Below are positions 19,571-29,560 of a stretch of 64,000 bases of DNA, piece by piece. The stretch's first letter is position 1. Each line of letters begins with the position of its first letter. Origin of the DNA: Hydrogenophaga sp. PBL-H3 (lineage in GTDB: Bacteria > Pseudomonadota > Gammaproteobacteria > Burkholderiales > Burkholderiaceae_C); assembly GCF_010104355.1 (NCBI RefSeq), contig NZ_CP044972.1:3286001-3350000 (forward strand), written 5' to 3'. Below the pieces are notes generated by a model. It did not search any database. It was not told where the DNA came from and saw only the letters and a program-made list of their open reading frames with translations. A program made the translations under genes and the position numbers.

Positions 19571-20218
19571 TTGAACACCATCCGCGCCGCCTTCGGTGCG
19601 CTCAGTCTCCTGTTGGCGTTGCCAGCGGCGGCGCAGCAGGTGGCCTTGGCGGGTGTGGCCGGCGGCAAGGCGCTGGTCACCATCGACGCTGCAGCGCCGC
19701 GCTTCCTGAGCCCCGGCCAGGCGCACCAGGGTGTGAAGCTGTTGAGCGTGCTGGGCGACGCGGCTGTGATCGAGGTGAACGGCCAGCGGCAAACCCTGCG
19801 CGTGGGTGAAGCCCCGGTGAGTCAGGGCCAGAGCAAGACCGATGCAGGTGGGAAACGCGTGGTGCTCACCGCCGATTCGCAAGGGCACTTCATGCCACCG
19901 GGCCAGATCAACGGTCGTCAGGTCCAGTTCATGGTGGACACGGGCGCCACCCAGGTGATCTTGAGCGAGTCGGACGCCAAACGCATCAACCTGAAGTACG
20001 AGCTCGGCCGCAAGGTGAATGTGAGCACCGCCAACGGGGGGGCCGTCGGGTATCAGGTGCGGCTGGAGTCGGTGCGCATTGGTGAAGCACAGGTGTTTGA
20101 CGTGTCTGCCATCGTGCTGCCCCAGCCCATGCCTTTTGTGCTGTTGGGCAACAGCTTTCTGTCGCGCTTTCAGATGCAGCGCACCAACGACCAGCTCACA
20201 CTGGACCGCCGCTATTGA
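19571..20218 (+). CDS. Retropepsin-like aspartic protease, secreted
   Basis: A 215-residue protein if translation begins at TTG 19571, one base after the yajQ stop. That start gives NTIRAAFGALSLLLALPAAAQQ, a clear signal peptide with an AAAQQ cleavage region; no ATG in the frame offers one. The C-terminal half carries the retropepsin triad FMVDTGATQVILSESDA and the second flap/strand region ending VLLGNSFLSRF. The N-terminal half has a short repeat-like GEAPVSQG segment seen in the TIGR02281-type clan AA proteases. It probably acts in the periplasm; substrates are unknown. Confidence 0.83.
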   Translation: MNTIRAAFGALSLLLALPAAAQQVALAGVAGGKALVTIDAAAPRFLSPGQAHQGVKLLSVLGDAAVIEVNGQRQTLRVGEAPVSQGQSKTDAGGKRVVLTADSQGHFMPPGQINGRQVQFMVDTGATQVILSESDAKRINLKYELGRKVNVSTANGGAVGYQVRLESVRIGEAQVFDVSAIVLPQPMPFVLLGNSFLSRFQMQRTNDQLTLDRRY

Positions 20219-20581
20219 TCACAGCGCTTTCTGCGCTGCAGTCACCACGATTTCAATGCGCCATGCGGCATTCGCCAGCGCGGCCTGCACCGTGGCACGC
20301 GGTGGCGCGGTGCCCGGCACCACCCAGGCGTCCCACACCTCGTTCATCGCACCAATGTCCTGGATGTCGGCCAGGTAGATCTGGGCGCGCAGGATGCGCG
20401 ACTTGTCACTGCCCGCCTCCATCAAGCGCTGATGCACCTGCTCCAGCACATCCTGCGTCTGGCCCCGAATGTCGGTGTCGCCACGCTCGGGCACCATCCC
20501 GGCGAGGAAGACCACGCCATTGAACACAGCGGCTTCGCTGTAGCGAGCTGCGACCCCGATGCGGGTGATGTGCGAGCTCAT
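20219..20581 (-). CDS. RidA family protein
   Basis: A 120-residue protein of the RidA/YjgF family, which hydrolyses reactive enamine and imine intermediates. Visible landmarks are VFLAGMVPERGDTDIRGQT and AWVVPGTAPPRATVQAAL, including the arginine (PPRATV) that binds substrate carboxylates. The start ATG at 20581 overlaps the plsY stop (ATGA), and the stop is directly beside the convergent protease stop. Coupling to plsY is likely; the substrate is unknown. Confidence 0.9.
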   Translation of the reverse strand: MSSHITRIGVAARYSEAAVFNGVVFLAGMVPERGDTDIRGQTQDVLEQVHQRLMEAGSDKSRILRAQIYLADIQDIGAMNEVWDAWVVPGTAPPRATVQAALANAAWRIEIVVTAAQKAL

Positions 20582-21204
20582 GCTTTCTTCTTCGCGCCGA
20601 GTTTGCTTTCCTTGCCGGCCACCAGGCGGTTGATGTTCTCGGCATGGCGGTAGACCAGCAGCATGCCCATGACCACCAGACTCGCCACCTGCAGCCCCGG
20701 AGCGTCCCACGCCACTCGGTGGCCCAGCAGGAAGAAGGCCGGGGCAAACACCGCCGTGACGATGGAGGCCAGCGAGGAGTAGCGAAAGAACGCGGCGATG
20801 ATCACCCAGGTGGCCAACGCGGCCAGCCCCAGCCAGGGCTGAAAACCGAAGATCACGCCCGCAGCCGTGGCCACGCCCTTGCCGCCCTGGAAGCGAAAGA
20901 ACACCGGGTACAGGTGGCCCAGGAACGCCGCGAGGCCGACCAGCGCCACCGTGCCATCGCCCAGGCCATAAGCCTCGCCCCACCACTTCACCGCCACCAC
21001 GGGCAGCCAGCCCTTGAGTGCATCGAGCAGCAGTGTGATCACGGCCGCCGCCTTGTTGCCCGAGCGCAGCACGTTGGTGGCGCCAGGGTTCTTGCTGCCG
21101 TAGGTGCGCGGGTCGCTCAGCCCCATGGACCGGCTCACGAGCACGGCAAACGACAGCGAGCCGATCAGGTACGCGGCCACGGTGGCCAGCAGGGGGTAGA
21201 GCAT
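20578..21204 (-). CDS. plsY: Glycerol-3-phosphate acyltransferase PlsY
   Basis: A 208-residue inner-membrane enzyme that acylates glycerol-3-phosphate from acyl-phosphate, the first step of phospholipid synthesis. The three family motifs appear in order: the N-terminal YLIGSLSFAVLV with SKNPGATNVLR, the FRFQGGKGVATAAG loop, and the C-terminal YRHAENINRL. The protein has several membrane helices and a basic tail. The start is ATG 21204 (MLYPLLATVAAYLIG); longer frames add a non-conserved stretch. Confidence 0.96.
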   Translation of the reverse strand: MLYPLLATVAAYLIGSLSFAVLVSRSMGLSDPRTYGSKNPGATNVLRSGNKAAAVITLLLDALKGWLPVVAVKWWGEAYGLGDGTVALVGLAAFLGHLYPVFFRFQGGKGVATAAGVIFGFQPWLGLAALATWVIIAAFFRYSSLASIVTAVFAPAFFLLGHRVAWDAPGLQVASLVVMGMLLVYRHAENINRLVAGKESKLGAKKKA

Positions 21205-21275
21205 GGGCAACGAAGTCTCCTCGGTGGTTCGGGCCGCACTCCAAAGGACAGGAGCAGGCTGGATGAACGGGCTGG

Positions 21276-21767
21276 CTATTCTGCCAGCGCGCAATCCACG
21301 GGCTTCGCGGCCAGGGGGCCACTGAGCACGGCCGGATCGATGCCAACCAGGTAACCACGGCGCCCGCCGTTGATCCAGATGCGAGGCAGCGTCAAGACCG
21401 TGGCCTCCACATAGATGGACATGGCGCGCTTCAGGCCGAACGGCGACGTGCCGCCCACGAAATACCCGCTGTGGCGGTTGGCCACCTCGGGCTTGCAGGG
21501 CTCGATCGACTTGGCGCCGATCTGACGCGCCAGATTCTTGGTCGACACCGTGCGGTTGCCGTGCATGAGCACCGCCAGCGGTTTGGCGGCCTCGTCCTGC
21601 ATGATCAAGGTCTTGACCACGGAAAACGGGTCCAGCCCCAGCACCTGCGCACTGTGTTGCGCACCGCCGTGCTCCAGGTACTCGTAGCTGTGCTCGGTGA
21701 ACACCACGCCGTGCCTCTTGAGCCAGGCGGTGGCGGGCGTTTCACTGACGTGCGACTTCTTGGCCAA
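21276..21767 (-). CDS. ybaK: Cys-tRNA(Pro)/Cys-tRNA(Cys) deacylase, YbaK family
   Basis: A 163-residue single-domain deacylase that hydrolyses mischarged Cys-tRNA(Pro). The family regions are KTLIMQDE, LAVLMHGNRTVSTKNLARQIGAK and GYFVGGTSPFGLKRAMSIYVE. The conserved lysine (VVKTL) and the GGTSPFG loop are intact. It lies 8 bp downstream of the aldo/keto reductase stop and upstream of plsY on the same strand. Confidence 0.93.
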   Translation of the reverse strand: MAKKSHVSETPATAWLKRHGVVFTEHSYEYLEHGGAQHSAQVLGLDPFSVVKTLIMQDEAAKPLAVLMHGNRTVSTKNLARQIGAKSIEPCKPEVANRHSGYFVGGTSPFGLKRAMSIYVEATVLTLPRIWINGGRRGYLVGIDPAVLSGPLAAKPVDCALAE

Positions 21768-21775
21768 GCGCTACC

Positions 21776-22828
21776 TCATTGGGCGGGGTCGCGCGACTCC
21801 CAGCGGATCTTGTCGATGGCAGCGAGCAGTTCTGGAGACAGCTTCGTGCCCCAGGCGTCCAGGCATTCGTCGAGCTGGGTCAGTGAGGTCACGCCGATGA
21901 TGGTGCTGGCCACGCGCCAGTTGGTATAGCAGAACGCCAGCGCGAGCTGCGAAGGGGTGAGACCGTGATCGCGCGCCAATGCGTTGTAGCGGCGCGCGGC
22001 GTCCAGCGCTTCGGGCCGGCCCCAGCGCTGCTTGCGCATCGACTCGTACAAGGCCATGCGCCCGGCGTCGCCCACCAGGCCGGTCTCGTCGTACTTGCCG
22101 CTGAGCAAACCGAAACCCAGCGGTGAATAGGCCAGCAGCGACACACCCAGGCGGTGGCAGGTTTCGTCCAGCCCGTTTTCGTAGCTGCGGTTGATCAGGC
22201 AGTATGGGTTCTGCACCGTGGCCACGCGCGGCAGGCCGTGCTGCTCGGCCAGGCGCACGAACTCGTGCACGCCGTACGGCGATTCGTTGGACAGGCCGAT
22301 GGCCTTGACCTTGCCCGCCTTCACCAGTTCGGCCATGGCCTCAAGCTGCTCCAGCACCGAGGCGCAGGGCTTGTCCTTGGACGGGTCGAAGGTCAGAAGG
22401 CCAAACGCCGGCACGTTGCGCGCGGGCCAGTGGATCTGGTAGAGGTCGATCACGTCGGTTTGAAGACGGCGCAAACTGTCTTCACAGGCCTTGATGATCT
22501 CGGCCTTGCTCACGCCCGAGTTCTCGCCCCGTATCCAGGGCATGCCGCGCGAAGGACCCGCCACCTTGGTGGCCAGCACCACCTTGGCGCGCAAACCAGC
22601 ATCCTTGGCGAACCAGTTGCCGAGGATCGTTTCAGTGGCGCCGCAGGTCTCGGCGCGCGCCGGCACCGAATACATTTCGGCAGCGTCCAGGAAGTTGATG
22701 CCGCGCTCGATCGATCGATCAAGGATGTTGTGCGCGGTGACTTCATTGACCTGTTCACCAAACGTCATGGTGCCCAGGCAGATGGGTGGGACTTGCAGCG
22801 CACTGGCGCCCAATGGAACGTTTTTCAT
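21776..22828 (-). CDS. Aldo/keto reductase (Tas-like)
   Basis: A 350-residue NADP(H)-dependent oxidoreductase with a TIM-barrel fold. The N-terminus MKNVPLGASALQVPPICLGTM, the catalytic aspartate/tyrosine region NFLDAAEMYSVP, the lysine region VVLATKVAG and the histidine region DLYQIHWP are all visible; the long insertion before the histidine matches the Tas/YghZ-like group. The start is ATG 22828. The substrate is unknown. Confidence 0.9.
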   Translation of the reverse strand: MKNVPLGASALQVPPICLGTMTFGEQVNEVTAHNILDRSIERGINFLDAAEMYSVPARAETCGATETILGNWFAKDAGLRAKVVLATKVAGPSRGMPWIRGENSGVSKAEIIKACEDSLRRLQTDVIDLYQIHWPARNVPAFGLLTFDPSKDKPCASVLEQLEAMAELVKAGKVKAIGLSNESPYGVHEFVRLAEQHGLPRVATVQNPYCLINRSYENGLDETCHRLGVSLLAYSPLGFGLLSGKYDETGLVGDAGRMALYESMRKQRWGRPEALDAARRYNALARDHGLTPSQLALAFCYTNWRVASTIIGVTSLTQLDECLDAWGTKLSPELLAAIDKIRWESRDPAQ

Positions 22829-23007
22829 GCAATTTTTTGTAAAGTCAGGTGTTAAGTGATGCCAAAGCGATAAGCCGGGGTATAAGTTTAGAAGGCATCT
22901 TGCCGCTGCGCAGTCGCCATCAACACACCCCCGCGTGTCGTGGTGATGATTGCCCGGCGGCTGATCCGTCGAAACCATCCATCAACAACGCCAGTGGAGC
23001 ATTGAAC

Positions 23008-23679
23008 ATGAAAACCATCACCCATTTCACGCGCGGACTGACCATCACCGCACTCGCTGCCGCCATGGCGCTCGGCGGCTGCGCCAACATGAGCGAAACC
23101 CAGACCGATTCGGCCAAGGGCGCCGGCATCGGTGCTCTGGCTGGTGTGCTGTTGGGTGCGGCCACCGGTGGCTCCAAGGGTGCGGCCAAAGGCGCGGTCA
23201 TCGGCGCGGGCGCGGGCGCCTTGGGTGGCTACATCTGGTCGACCAAGATGCAGGAACAGAAGCGCGCCATGGAAGCCGCCACCGCTGGCACCGGCATCGG
23301 TGTGAGCCAGACGGCCGACAACCGCCTCAAGCTCGATGTGCCCGCCGACGCAGGTTTCGCCACCGGCAGCTCGACGGTCAGCCCCACGCTGCAGCGCGTG
23401 CTTGGCCAGTTCGCCGGCACCCTCAACGCCAACCCTGTGACGGCTGTGGCCATCGTCGGCCACACCGACAGCACCGGCAGCGATGCGGTCAACAACCCGC
23501 TGTCATTCGACCGCGCCAACGCCACGCGCGACTACCTGGTGGCCCGTGGTGTGGCGTCCAACCGCTTCGCCACCGACGGCCGTGGCTCACGCGAGCCGAT
23601 CGCCGACAACGGCACCGCCGCTGGCCGCGCACAAAACCGCCGCGTCGAGATCTACGTGGCCGAGCCAGCTGCGAAGTGA
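23008..23679 (+). CDS. OmpA family lipoprotein with glycine-zipper domain
   Basis: A 223-residue outer-membrane lipoprotein. The signal peptide ends in a lipobox ALGGC (C25). Residues about 37-75 form a glycine-zipper segment (KGAGIGALAGVLLGAATGG...), a YMGG/YfiB-like feature. The C-terminal 110 residues are an OmpA peptidoglycan-binding domain with VAIVGHTDSTGSDAVNNPLS and a GRAQNRRVEIYV end. It should tether the outer membrane to peptidoglycan. The 179-bp region upstream, between the divergent aldo/keto reductase and this gene, must hold its promoter; TATAAG near 22880 is a weak candidate. Confidence 0.93.
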   Translation: MKTITHFTRGLTITALAAAMALGGCANMSETQTDSAKGAGIGALAGVLLGAATGGSKGAAKGAVIGAGAGALGGYIWSTKMQEQKRAMEAATAGTGIGVSQTADNRLKLDVPADAGFATGSSTVSPTLQRVLGQFAGTLNANPVTAVAIVGHTDSTGSDAVNNPLSFDRANATRDYLVARGVASNRFATDGRGSREPIADNGTAAGRAQNRRVEIYVAEPAAK

Positions 23680-23680
23680 G

Positions 23681-23758
23681 GCCCCCACGCTCCGCCGCTG
23701 CGCGGGTCGCTGCCCCCCGAGGGGGCTGATCCGCCTTGGGGCGGCCCGGCGGCGGATC
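23681..23758. repeat. Intergenic repeat family A, copy 1
   Basis: GC-rich unit beginning GCCCCCACGCTCCGCCGCTG, with an inner CCCCCCGAGGGGG palindrome and ending GGCCCGGCGGCGGATC. A near-identical unit is at 59169-59250 with a partial copy after it. Here it starts two bases after the OmpA lipoprotein stop and precedes the terminator. It has the look of a dispersed non-coding extragenic element. Confidence 0.8.
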
Positions 23759-23780
23759 GCATCCCTTCTGACCCCATTGA

Positions 23781-23805
23781 AGCCCGGCAATCGCCGGGCT
23801 TTTTC
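23781..23805 (+). terminator. Intrinsic terminator after the OmpA lipoprotein
   Basis: AGCCCGGC AATC GCCGGGCT followed by TTTTCTT: an 8-bp stem, tight loop and T-tract, downstream of the OmpA lipoprotein gene and the repeat. Confidence 0.85.
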
Positions 23806-23870
23806 TTGCGCGCGCGGTGGCTGCCAGTCGTCCAGAGACACCGAGGATCCGGCTCCGCCGGTCCCAGGTG

Positions 23871-23914
23871 TCGCCCCCCTCTTGAGGGGGGTCGCGCGCA
23901 GCGCGGCGGGGGGT
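23871..23914. repeat. GC-rich inverted repeat downstream of the aldehyde dehydrogenase
   Basis: CGCCCCCCTC TTGA GAGGGGGG is a near-perfect stem followed by a GCGCGCAGCGCGGC segment. It ends just before the stop of the minus-strand dehydrogenase and could serve as its transcript end, though no T-tract is present. It differs from family A but has a similar C-run/G-run design. Confidence 0.5.
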
Positions 23915-23917
23915 ACT

Positions 23918-25372
23918 TCAAAGCCTGACCATGATGTGCCGCGCCACGGTGTAGTCCTCCAGCGCGTACATCGACATGTCCTTGCCGTAGCCGCTGGCCT
24001 TCATGCCGCCGTGCGGCATTTCGTTGGCCAGCATGAAGTGGGTGTTGATCCAGGTGCAGCCGTACTGCAGCTTGCGCGCCGTGCGCAGCGCGCGCGAAAC
24101 ATCCTGCGTCCAGACCGACGAGGCCAGGCCGTACTCGGAGTCGTTGGCCCATGTCACGGCCTCGTCGGGGTCGGTGAAGCGCGTGATGGACACCACCGGG
24201 CCGAACACCTCGCGGCGCACGATCTCGTCGTCCTGGCGCGCACCGGCGATCACCGTGGGCTCGTAGAAGAAGCCGCTACCCGCACGCATCTTGCCGCCCG
24301 CCGTCACCTCCATGTGGCCCACCATCTGCGCCCGCTCCACGAAGCTGGCCACGCGGTCGCGTTGCCGGTCGGTGATGAGTGGTCCGAGTTCCACGCCGGG
24401 CTCGTCCTGCGTGCCCATCTGGATCGACTTGACCGCGCTGCTCAGGTCGGCGACCAGGCGGTCGTACACCTTGGCGCCTGCGTAGAGGCGGCACGCGGCC
24501 GTGCAGTCCTGGCCCGCGTTGTAGTAGCCGAAGGTGCGGATGCCCTCCACCACGGCCTCGATGTCGGCGTCGTCGAACACCAGCACCGGCGCCTTGCCGC
24601 CGAGCTCCAGATGCGTGCGTTTCAAGGTGCCGGTGGCGGCCTGCAGGATCTTGCGGCCGGTGGACACGTCGCCGGTGAGCGAGACCATGCGCACCAGCGG
24701 GTGCTCCACCAGCGGCTGGCCCACGCTGGGGCCCCGGCCGCAGATCACGTTGAACACACCCTTGGGCAGGATCTCGGCGACCACGCGCGCGAGCATCAGC
24801 GTGGTCAGCGGGGTCTGCTCGCTGGGTTTGAGCACCACCGTGTTGCCGGCCGCGAGCGCTGGCGCACATTTCCATGCGGCCATCATCAACGGGTAGTTCC
24901 ACGGTGCGATCGAACCGACCACGCCGACAGGGTCGCGTCGGATCATGCTGGTGTGACCCGGCAGGTACTCACCTGCCACCGAGCCCGTCATGCAGCGCGC
25001 CGCGCCGGCAAAGAAGCGGAAGCAGTCGACGATGGCCGGAATTTCATCTTCCAGCGCGCGCAGGTAGGGCTTGCCGCAGTTGAGCGACTCCAGGCGCGCG
25101 AACTGCTCGGCGCGCTGCTCGATCGCGTCGGCCACTTTCAGCAACAGGCGCGAGCGCTCCATCGGCGTGGTCTCGCTCCAGCTGTCGAAGGCGCGGCTCG
25201 CGCCCAGCACCGCCTTGTGGATCTGTTCAAACGAGGCCTCGGGCACCTGCGCGATCACCTCGCCGGTGGCCGGGTTGAGCACGCGCTCGGCCTCGCCCTC
25301 GCCGGCCACGAACTGGCCGTCGATGAACAGCTCGGTCGACATCGGGATCTGGAAGTCGGGGGTCTTGCCCAT
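23918..25372 (-). CDS. ydcW: Aldehyde dehydrogenase, gamma-aminobutyraldehyde/betaine-aldehyde type
   Basis: A 484-residue NAD-dependent aldehyde dehydrogenase. The active-site regions are [16 protein letters not shown] (general base glutamate) and [11 protein letters not shown] (nucleophile cysteine); the cofactor region is [13 protein letters not shown]. It is the last gene of a row in the order substrate-binding protein, ATPase, permease, permease, dehydrogenase, which is the E. coli ydcSTUVW order. In that operon YdcW oxidises 4-aminobutyraldehyde to GABA in putrescine breakdown. The start could be 25372 or the in-frame ATG at 25342 ([11 protein letters not shown]), which fits homologues better at the N-terminus. 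Confidence 0.88.
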   Translation of the reverse strand: MGKTPDFQIPMSTELFIDGQFVAGEGEAERVLNPATGEVIAQVPEASFEQIHKAVLGASRAFDSWSETTPMERSRLLLKVADAIEQRAEQFARLESLNCGKPYLRALEDEIPAIVDCFRFFAGAARCMTGSVAGEYLPGHTSMIRRDPVGVVGSIAPWNYPLMMAAWKCAPALAAGNTVVLKPSEQTPLTTLMLARVVAEILPKGVFNVICGRGPSVGQPLVEHPLVRMVSLTGDVSTGRKILQAATGTLKRTHLELGGKAPVLVFDDADIEAVVEGIRTFGYYNAGQDCTAACRLYAGAKVYDRLVADLSSAVKSIQMGTQDEPGVELGPLITDRQRDRVASFVERAQMVGHMEVTAGGKMRAGSGFFYEPTVIAGARQDDEIVRREVFGPVVSITRFTDPDEAVTWANDSEYGLASSVWTQDVSRALRTARKLQYGCTWINTHFMLANEMPHGGMKASGYGKDMSMYALEDYTVARHIMVRL

Positions 25373-25406
25373 GGTGTTCTCCGTTGGGGTTGAAGGGAGA
25401 GCGGGC

Positions 25407-26213
25407 TCAGCGCCCGCCAGGTTGTTCGTCGGCGCGCGTGAGGTAGTACGCCGCCAGGATGGGGATGAAGGTGAGCGCGATGATCACCACGGCCACCACG
25501 TTGGTCACCGGGCGCTGGCGCGGTCGGATCAGTTCCTGCAGCATCCAGATCGGCAGCGTGGTCTGCTGACCCGCGGTGAAGGTGGTGACGATCACCTCGT
25601 CAAAGCTCAGGGCAAACGCGAGCAGGCCGCCGGCCAGCAGGGCCGAGCCGAGCTGCGGCAGGATCACGTAGCGGATGGTCTGGAAACTGTCGGCGCCAAG
25701 GTCCATCGAGGCCTCGATCAGCGACGGGCTGGTGCGCCGCAACCGCGCCACCGCGTTGTTGTAGACCACCACCACGCAGAAGGTGGCGTGGCCGACCACG
25801 ATGGTCCAGAAGCTGAACGGGATCTCGGCCGTGTGGTACGCGGTGCGCAACGCAATGCCGGTGACGATACCGGGCAGCGCGATCGGCAGGATCAGCAGCA
25901 GCGAGATCGCGTCGCGGCCGAAGAAGCGCGTGCGCGCCAGGCCGGCTGCGGCCAGCGTGCCCAGCACCATGGCCAGCGCGGTGGAGACCAGCGCCACGCG
26001 GAACGACAGGCCGATCGCGGCCCACACGTCCTCGCGCGCCCAGGCCGCGGCAAACCATTGCGTGGTGAGCGCGGGCGGCGGAAACACGTAGCTTTTGTCT
26101 TCGGCGCTGAAGGCGTAGAGGATGATGAGCGCGAGCGGAATGTGCAGGAACAGCACGCCCACCCAGGTGGCGGCCTTCAGGCCCCAGCCAGCGCGCGAAG
26201 GGTCAGAGCGCAT
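25407..26213 (-). CDS. ydcV: ABC transporter permease, PotC/YdcV type
   Basis: A 268-residue inner-membrane protein with six predicted helices. The EAA loop, contact site for the ATPase, reads [22 protein letters not shown], and the N-terminus has the usual PotC-like hydrophobic [14 protein letters not shown]. It overlaps the preceding permease gene by 11 bp and lies 34 bp before the dehydrogenase. Polyamine or amino-alkane import is inferred from operon order. Confidence 0.9.
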   Translation of the reverse strand: MRSDPSRAGWGLKAATWVGVLFLHIPLALIILYAFSAEDKSYVFPPPALTTQWFAAAWAREDVWAAIGLSFRVALVSTALAMVLGTLAAAGLARTRFFGRDAISLLLILPIALPGIVTGIALRTAYHTAEIPFSFWTIVVGHATFCVVVVYNNAVARLRRTSPSLIEASMDLGADSFQTIRYVILPQLGSALLAGGLLAFALSFDEVIVTTFTAGQQTTLPIWMLQELIRPRQRPVTNVVAVVIIALTFIPILAAYYLTRADEQPGGR

Positions 26214-27156
26214 CGAAAGCCCCCAGCCGTTTGGCGATCCAGAGGTAGACGCCGATCACCACGATGGGCACGAGCGAGAACGCGGCGGCAAACGGCACGT
26301 TGCCCGCCACGCCCTGCTGCCGGTACACCACCTGGCCGATGAACAGCGTGGAGTCGCCGATCACCTGCGGAATGATGTAGTCGCCCAGCGTGAGCGAGAA
26401 GGTGAAGATGGAACCGGCCGCGATGCCCGGCATGGCGAGCGGAAAGATCACCTGCCAGAAGGTGGTGCCACTTCGAGCACCGAGGTCGCTGGAGGCTTCG
26501 AGCAGCGAACCCGGAATGCGCTCGATCGCAGCCTGGATCGGCAGGATCATGAAGGGCAGCCACATGTAGACGAAGACGATGAAGGTGCCCAGGCGCGAGA
26601 ACGACAGCGAGTTGCCGCCGATGCCGGGCGTGGACAGCAGCGCGTCGAGCAGCCAGGTCATGTGCACCTCGGCCAGCACCCAGGAAATGGCGCCTTCCTT
26701 GGCCAGCAGCAGTTTCCATGCGTACAGCCGCACCAGATAGCTTGACCACAGCGGCAGCATGACGGCGATGTAGAGCAGCGCCTTCTGCGGACCGCGTGCG
26801 TAGCGCGCCATGTAGTAGGCGATGGGGAAGGCGATGAGGCCACAGGCCAGCGTGACGCTGACTGCCATGAGCACCGTGCGCAGCACCACGTCCACGTTGG
26901 CCGGCTCGGTCATGGCGCGGAAGTTGTCCAGCGAAAGCCGCGAGCGGTCGACCACACCGGAGAACTCGTCGAGCGTGAAAAAGCTGTTGGCCAGCAGCGC
27001 GAACAACGAGCCGAGGTAGACCACGCCGAACCACAGCAGCGGTGGCCCGAGCAGTGCGGCCAGCAGCAGACCGCGACGCGTGTAAAGCAAGTCCGAGAGC
27101 CAGCGCAGCGCACTGCTGCGAGGCACCACGGCGGCGGCAGGCAAGGCCAGGTTCAT
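26203..27156 (-). CDS. ydcU: ABC transporter permease, PotB/YdcU type
   Basis: A 317-residue permease with about six helices after a basic N-terminus. The EAA loop is [22 protein letters not shown], followed by the helix [20 protein letters not shown] region. Its start codon overlaps the stop of the ATPase gene (TGATG-type overlap at 27153-27156) and its 3' end overlaps the next permease, so the whole import complex is translationally coupled. Confidence 0.9.
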   Translation of the reverse strand: MNLALPAAAVVPRSSALRWLSDLLYTRRGLLLAALLGPPLLWFGVVYLGSLFALLANSFFTLDEFSGVVDRSRLSLDNFRAMTEPANVDVVLRTVLMAVSVTLACGLIAFPIAYYMARYARGPQKALLYIAVMLPLWSSYLVRLYAWKLLLAKEGAISWVLAEVHMTWLLDALLSTPGIGGNSLSFSRLGTFIVFVYMWLPFMILPIQAAIERIPGSLLEASSDLGARSGTTFWQVIFPLAMPGIAAGSIFTFSLTLGDYIIPQVIGDSTLFIGQVVYRQQGVAGNVPFAAAFSLVPIVVIGVYLWIAKRLGAFDAL

Positions 27157-28166
27157 GGCCCCACACCTTGCAGCGGGTGCACCGCGTCGGCCTGCCAGTG
27201 CAGGTGCACGGTGTCACCCGGCGTGGGCAGCTCGGGGTGCTGCTCGGGGTTGAGATCCACCGCCACCGCCTCGCCGGCCCAGTCCACCCGCACGCGAGAG
27301 AACGAGCCGAAGTACTGCGCGTCGATCACGGCGCCACTCAGGCGCGCCTGCGGTGCCGCGCCGATGCGGATGCGCTCGGGCCGCAGCATCACGCTTTCAA
27401 CGCCCGCGAGCTCGCGCGCCCGCGCGCCATCAAACACATTGGCCGCCCCCACGAACTCGGCCACGAAACGCGTGGCGGGCTGGTTGTAGATGGCCTGCGG
27501 CGCGCCCACCTGCTCCAGGCGACCGTTGTTGAACACGCCGATGCGGTCGCTCATGGACAGCGCCTCGTGCTGGTCGTGCGTGATGAAGAGAAAGGTGATG
27601 CCCAGCTGCCGCTGCAGCGCCTTCAGCTCGGTCTGCATCTGCTCGCGCAGCTTGAGGTCGAGTGCGCCCAAGGGCTCGTCAAGCAGCAGCACCTGTGGCT
27701 GGTTGATGAGCGCGCGTGCGAGCGCCACGCGCTGGCGCTGCCCGCCCGAGAGCTGGCCGGGGCGGCGCGCGCCCACGCCCGAGAGGCGCACCAGGTCCAG
27801 CATCTGATCGGCGCGTGCGTGGCGCGCAGCGCGCTCCACGCCCTGCACCATGAGGCCATAGGCCACGTTGTCGCGGATGCTCATGTGCGGGAACAGCGCG
27901 TAGTCCTGAAACACGGTGTTGACCGGCCGCGCGTACGGCGGCAGGTGCGACACGTCCTGCCCACCGATCAGGATGCGCCCCGACGTGGGCAACGTGAAGC
28001 CGCCGATCATGCGCAGGCAGGTCGTCTTGCCCGAGCCCGAAGGCCCGAGCAAGGTGAAGAACTCCCCTCCTTCGATGGTGAGGTCCACGTGATCGACAGC
28101 GCGCACGGTCTGTGCGCCGCTGCCGAACACGCAGGACACGGCTTCAAGCGTGACAGCAACCGTCAT
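27153..28166 (-). CDS. ydcT: ABC transporter ATP-binding protein, PotA/YdcT type
   Basis: A 337-residue ATPase. Walker A is LLGPSGSGKTT (about residues 38-48), the Q-loop is VFQDYALFPHM, the signature is LSGGQRQRVALARAL, Walker B is VLLLDEPLGALD and the switch histidine is in FITHDQHEA. A C-terminal TOBE-type regulatory domain follows. The ATG at 28166 (MTVAVTLEAVSC) was chosen; the frame is open further up but overlaps the substrate-binding protein gene. It lies 4 bp downstream of that gene. Confidence 0.93.
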   Translation of the reverse strand: MTVAVTLEAVSCVFGSGAQTVRAVDHVDLTIEGGEFFTLLGPSGSGKTTCLRMIGGFTLPTSGRILIGGQDVSHLPPYARPVNTVFQDYALFPHMSIRDNVAYGLMVQGVERAARHARADQMLDLVRLSGVGARRPGQLSGGQRQRVALARALINQPQVLLLDEPLGALDLKLREQMQTELKALQRQLGITFLFITHDQHEALSMSDRIGVFNNGRLEQVGAPQAIYNQPATRFVAEFVGAANVFDGARARELAGVESVMLRPERIRIGAAPQARLSGAVIDAQYFGSFSRVRVDWAGEAVAVDLNPEQHPELPTPGDTVHLHWQADAVHPLQGVGP

Positions 28167-28170
28167 GTGA

Positions 28171-29358
<1,188 letters not shown>

Positions 29359-29480
29359 GGTCGATCACCTTCGGTTTGAAAACGGTTTGTGAAACGCAGC
29401 CCACCGCGCGGCAGGCCAACCGAAGCGCATCGTATGAAGCCCCAACCCGCTTTCAAAATTCAATATTGCTGCGGTAAGCT

Positions 29481-29497
29481 ATCTCGAAAATAGAGAT
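29481..29497. promoter_or_regulatory. Candidate LysR operator in the divergent ydcS/LysR gap
   Basis: ATCTC GAAAATA GAGAT is a perfect 5-bp inverted repeat with 7-base spacing and contains the T-N11-A core of LysR boxes. It lies in the 202-bp gap between the binding-protein gene and the LysR gene, 64 bp upstream of the latter's start. A second small palindrome, GGGTTTACCC, follows at 29501-29510. Confidence 0.45.
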
Positions 29498-29560
29498 CAA
29501 GGGTTTACCCATATCTTTTTTGCACTGCAACAGGGCGTCACCTTGTCACGGTGCACCACC

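Noticed and set aside
23681..23914. CRISPR array or phage attachment site
   Set aside because: The repeats are not evenly spaced with spacers, there are no cas genes, and no integrase is in the window.
23483..25393. 636-residue plus-strand frame overlapping the OmpA lipoprotein and the aldehyde dehydrogenase
   Set aside because: It crosses repeat, terminator and an antisense gene; composition is that of a shadow frame.
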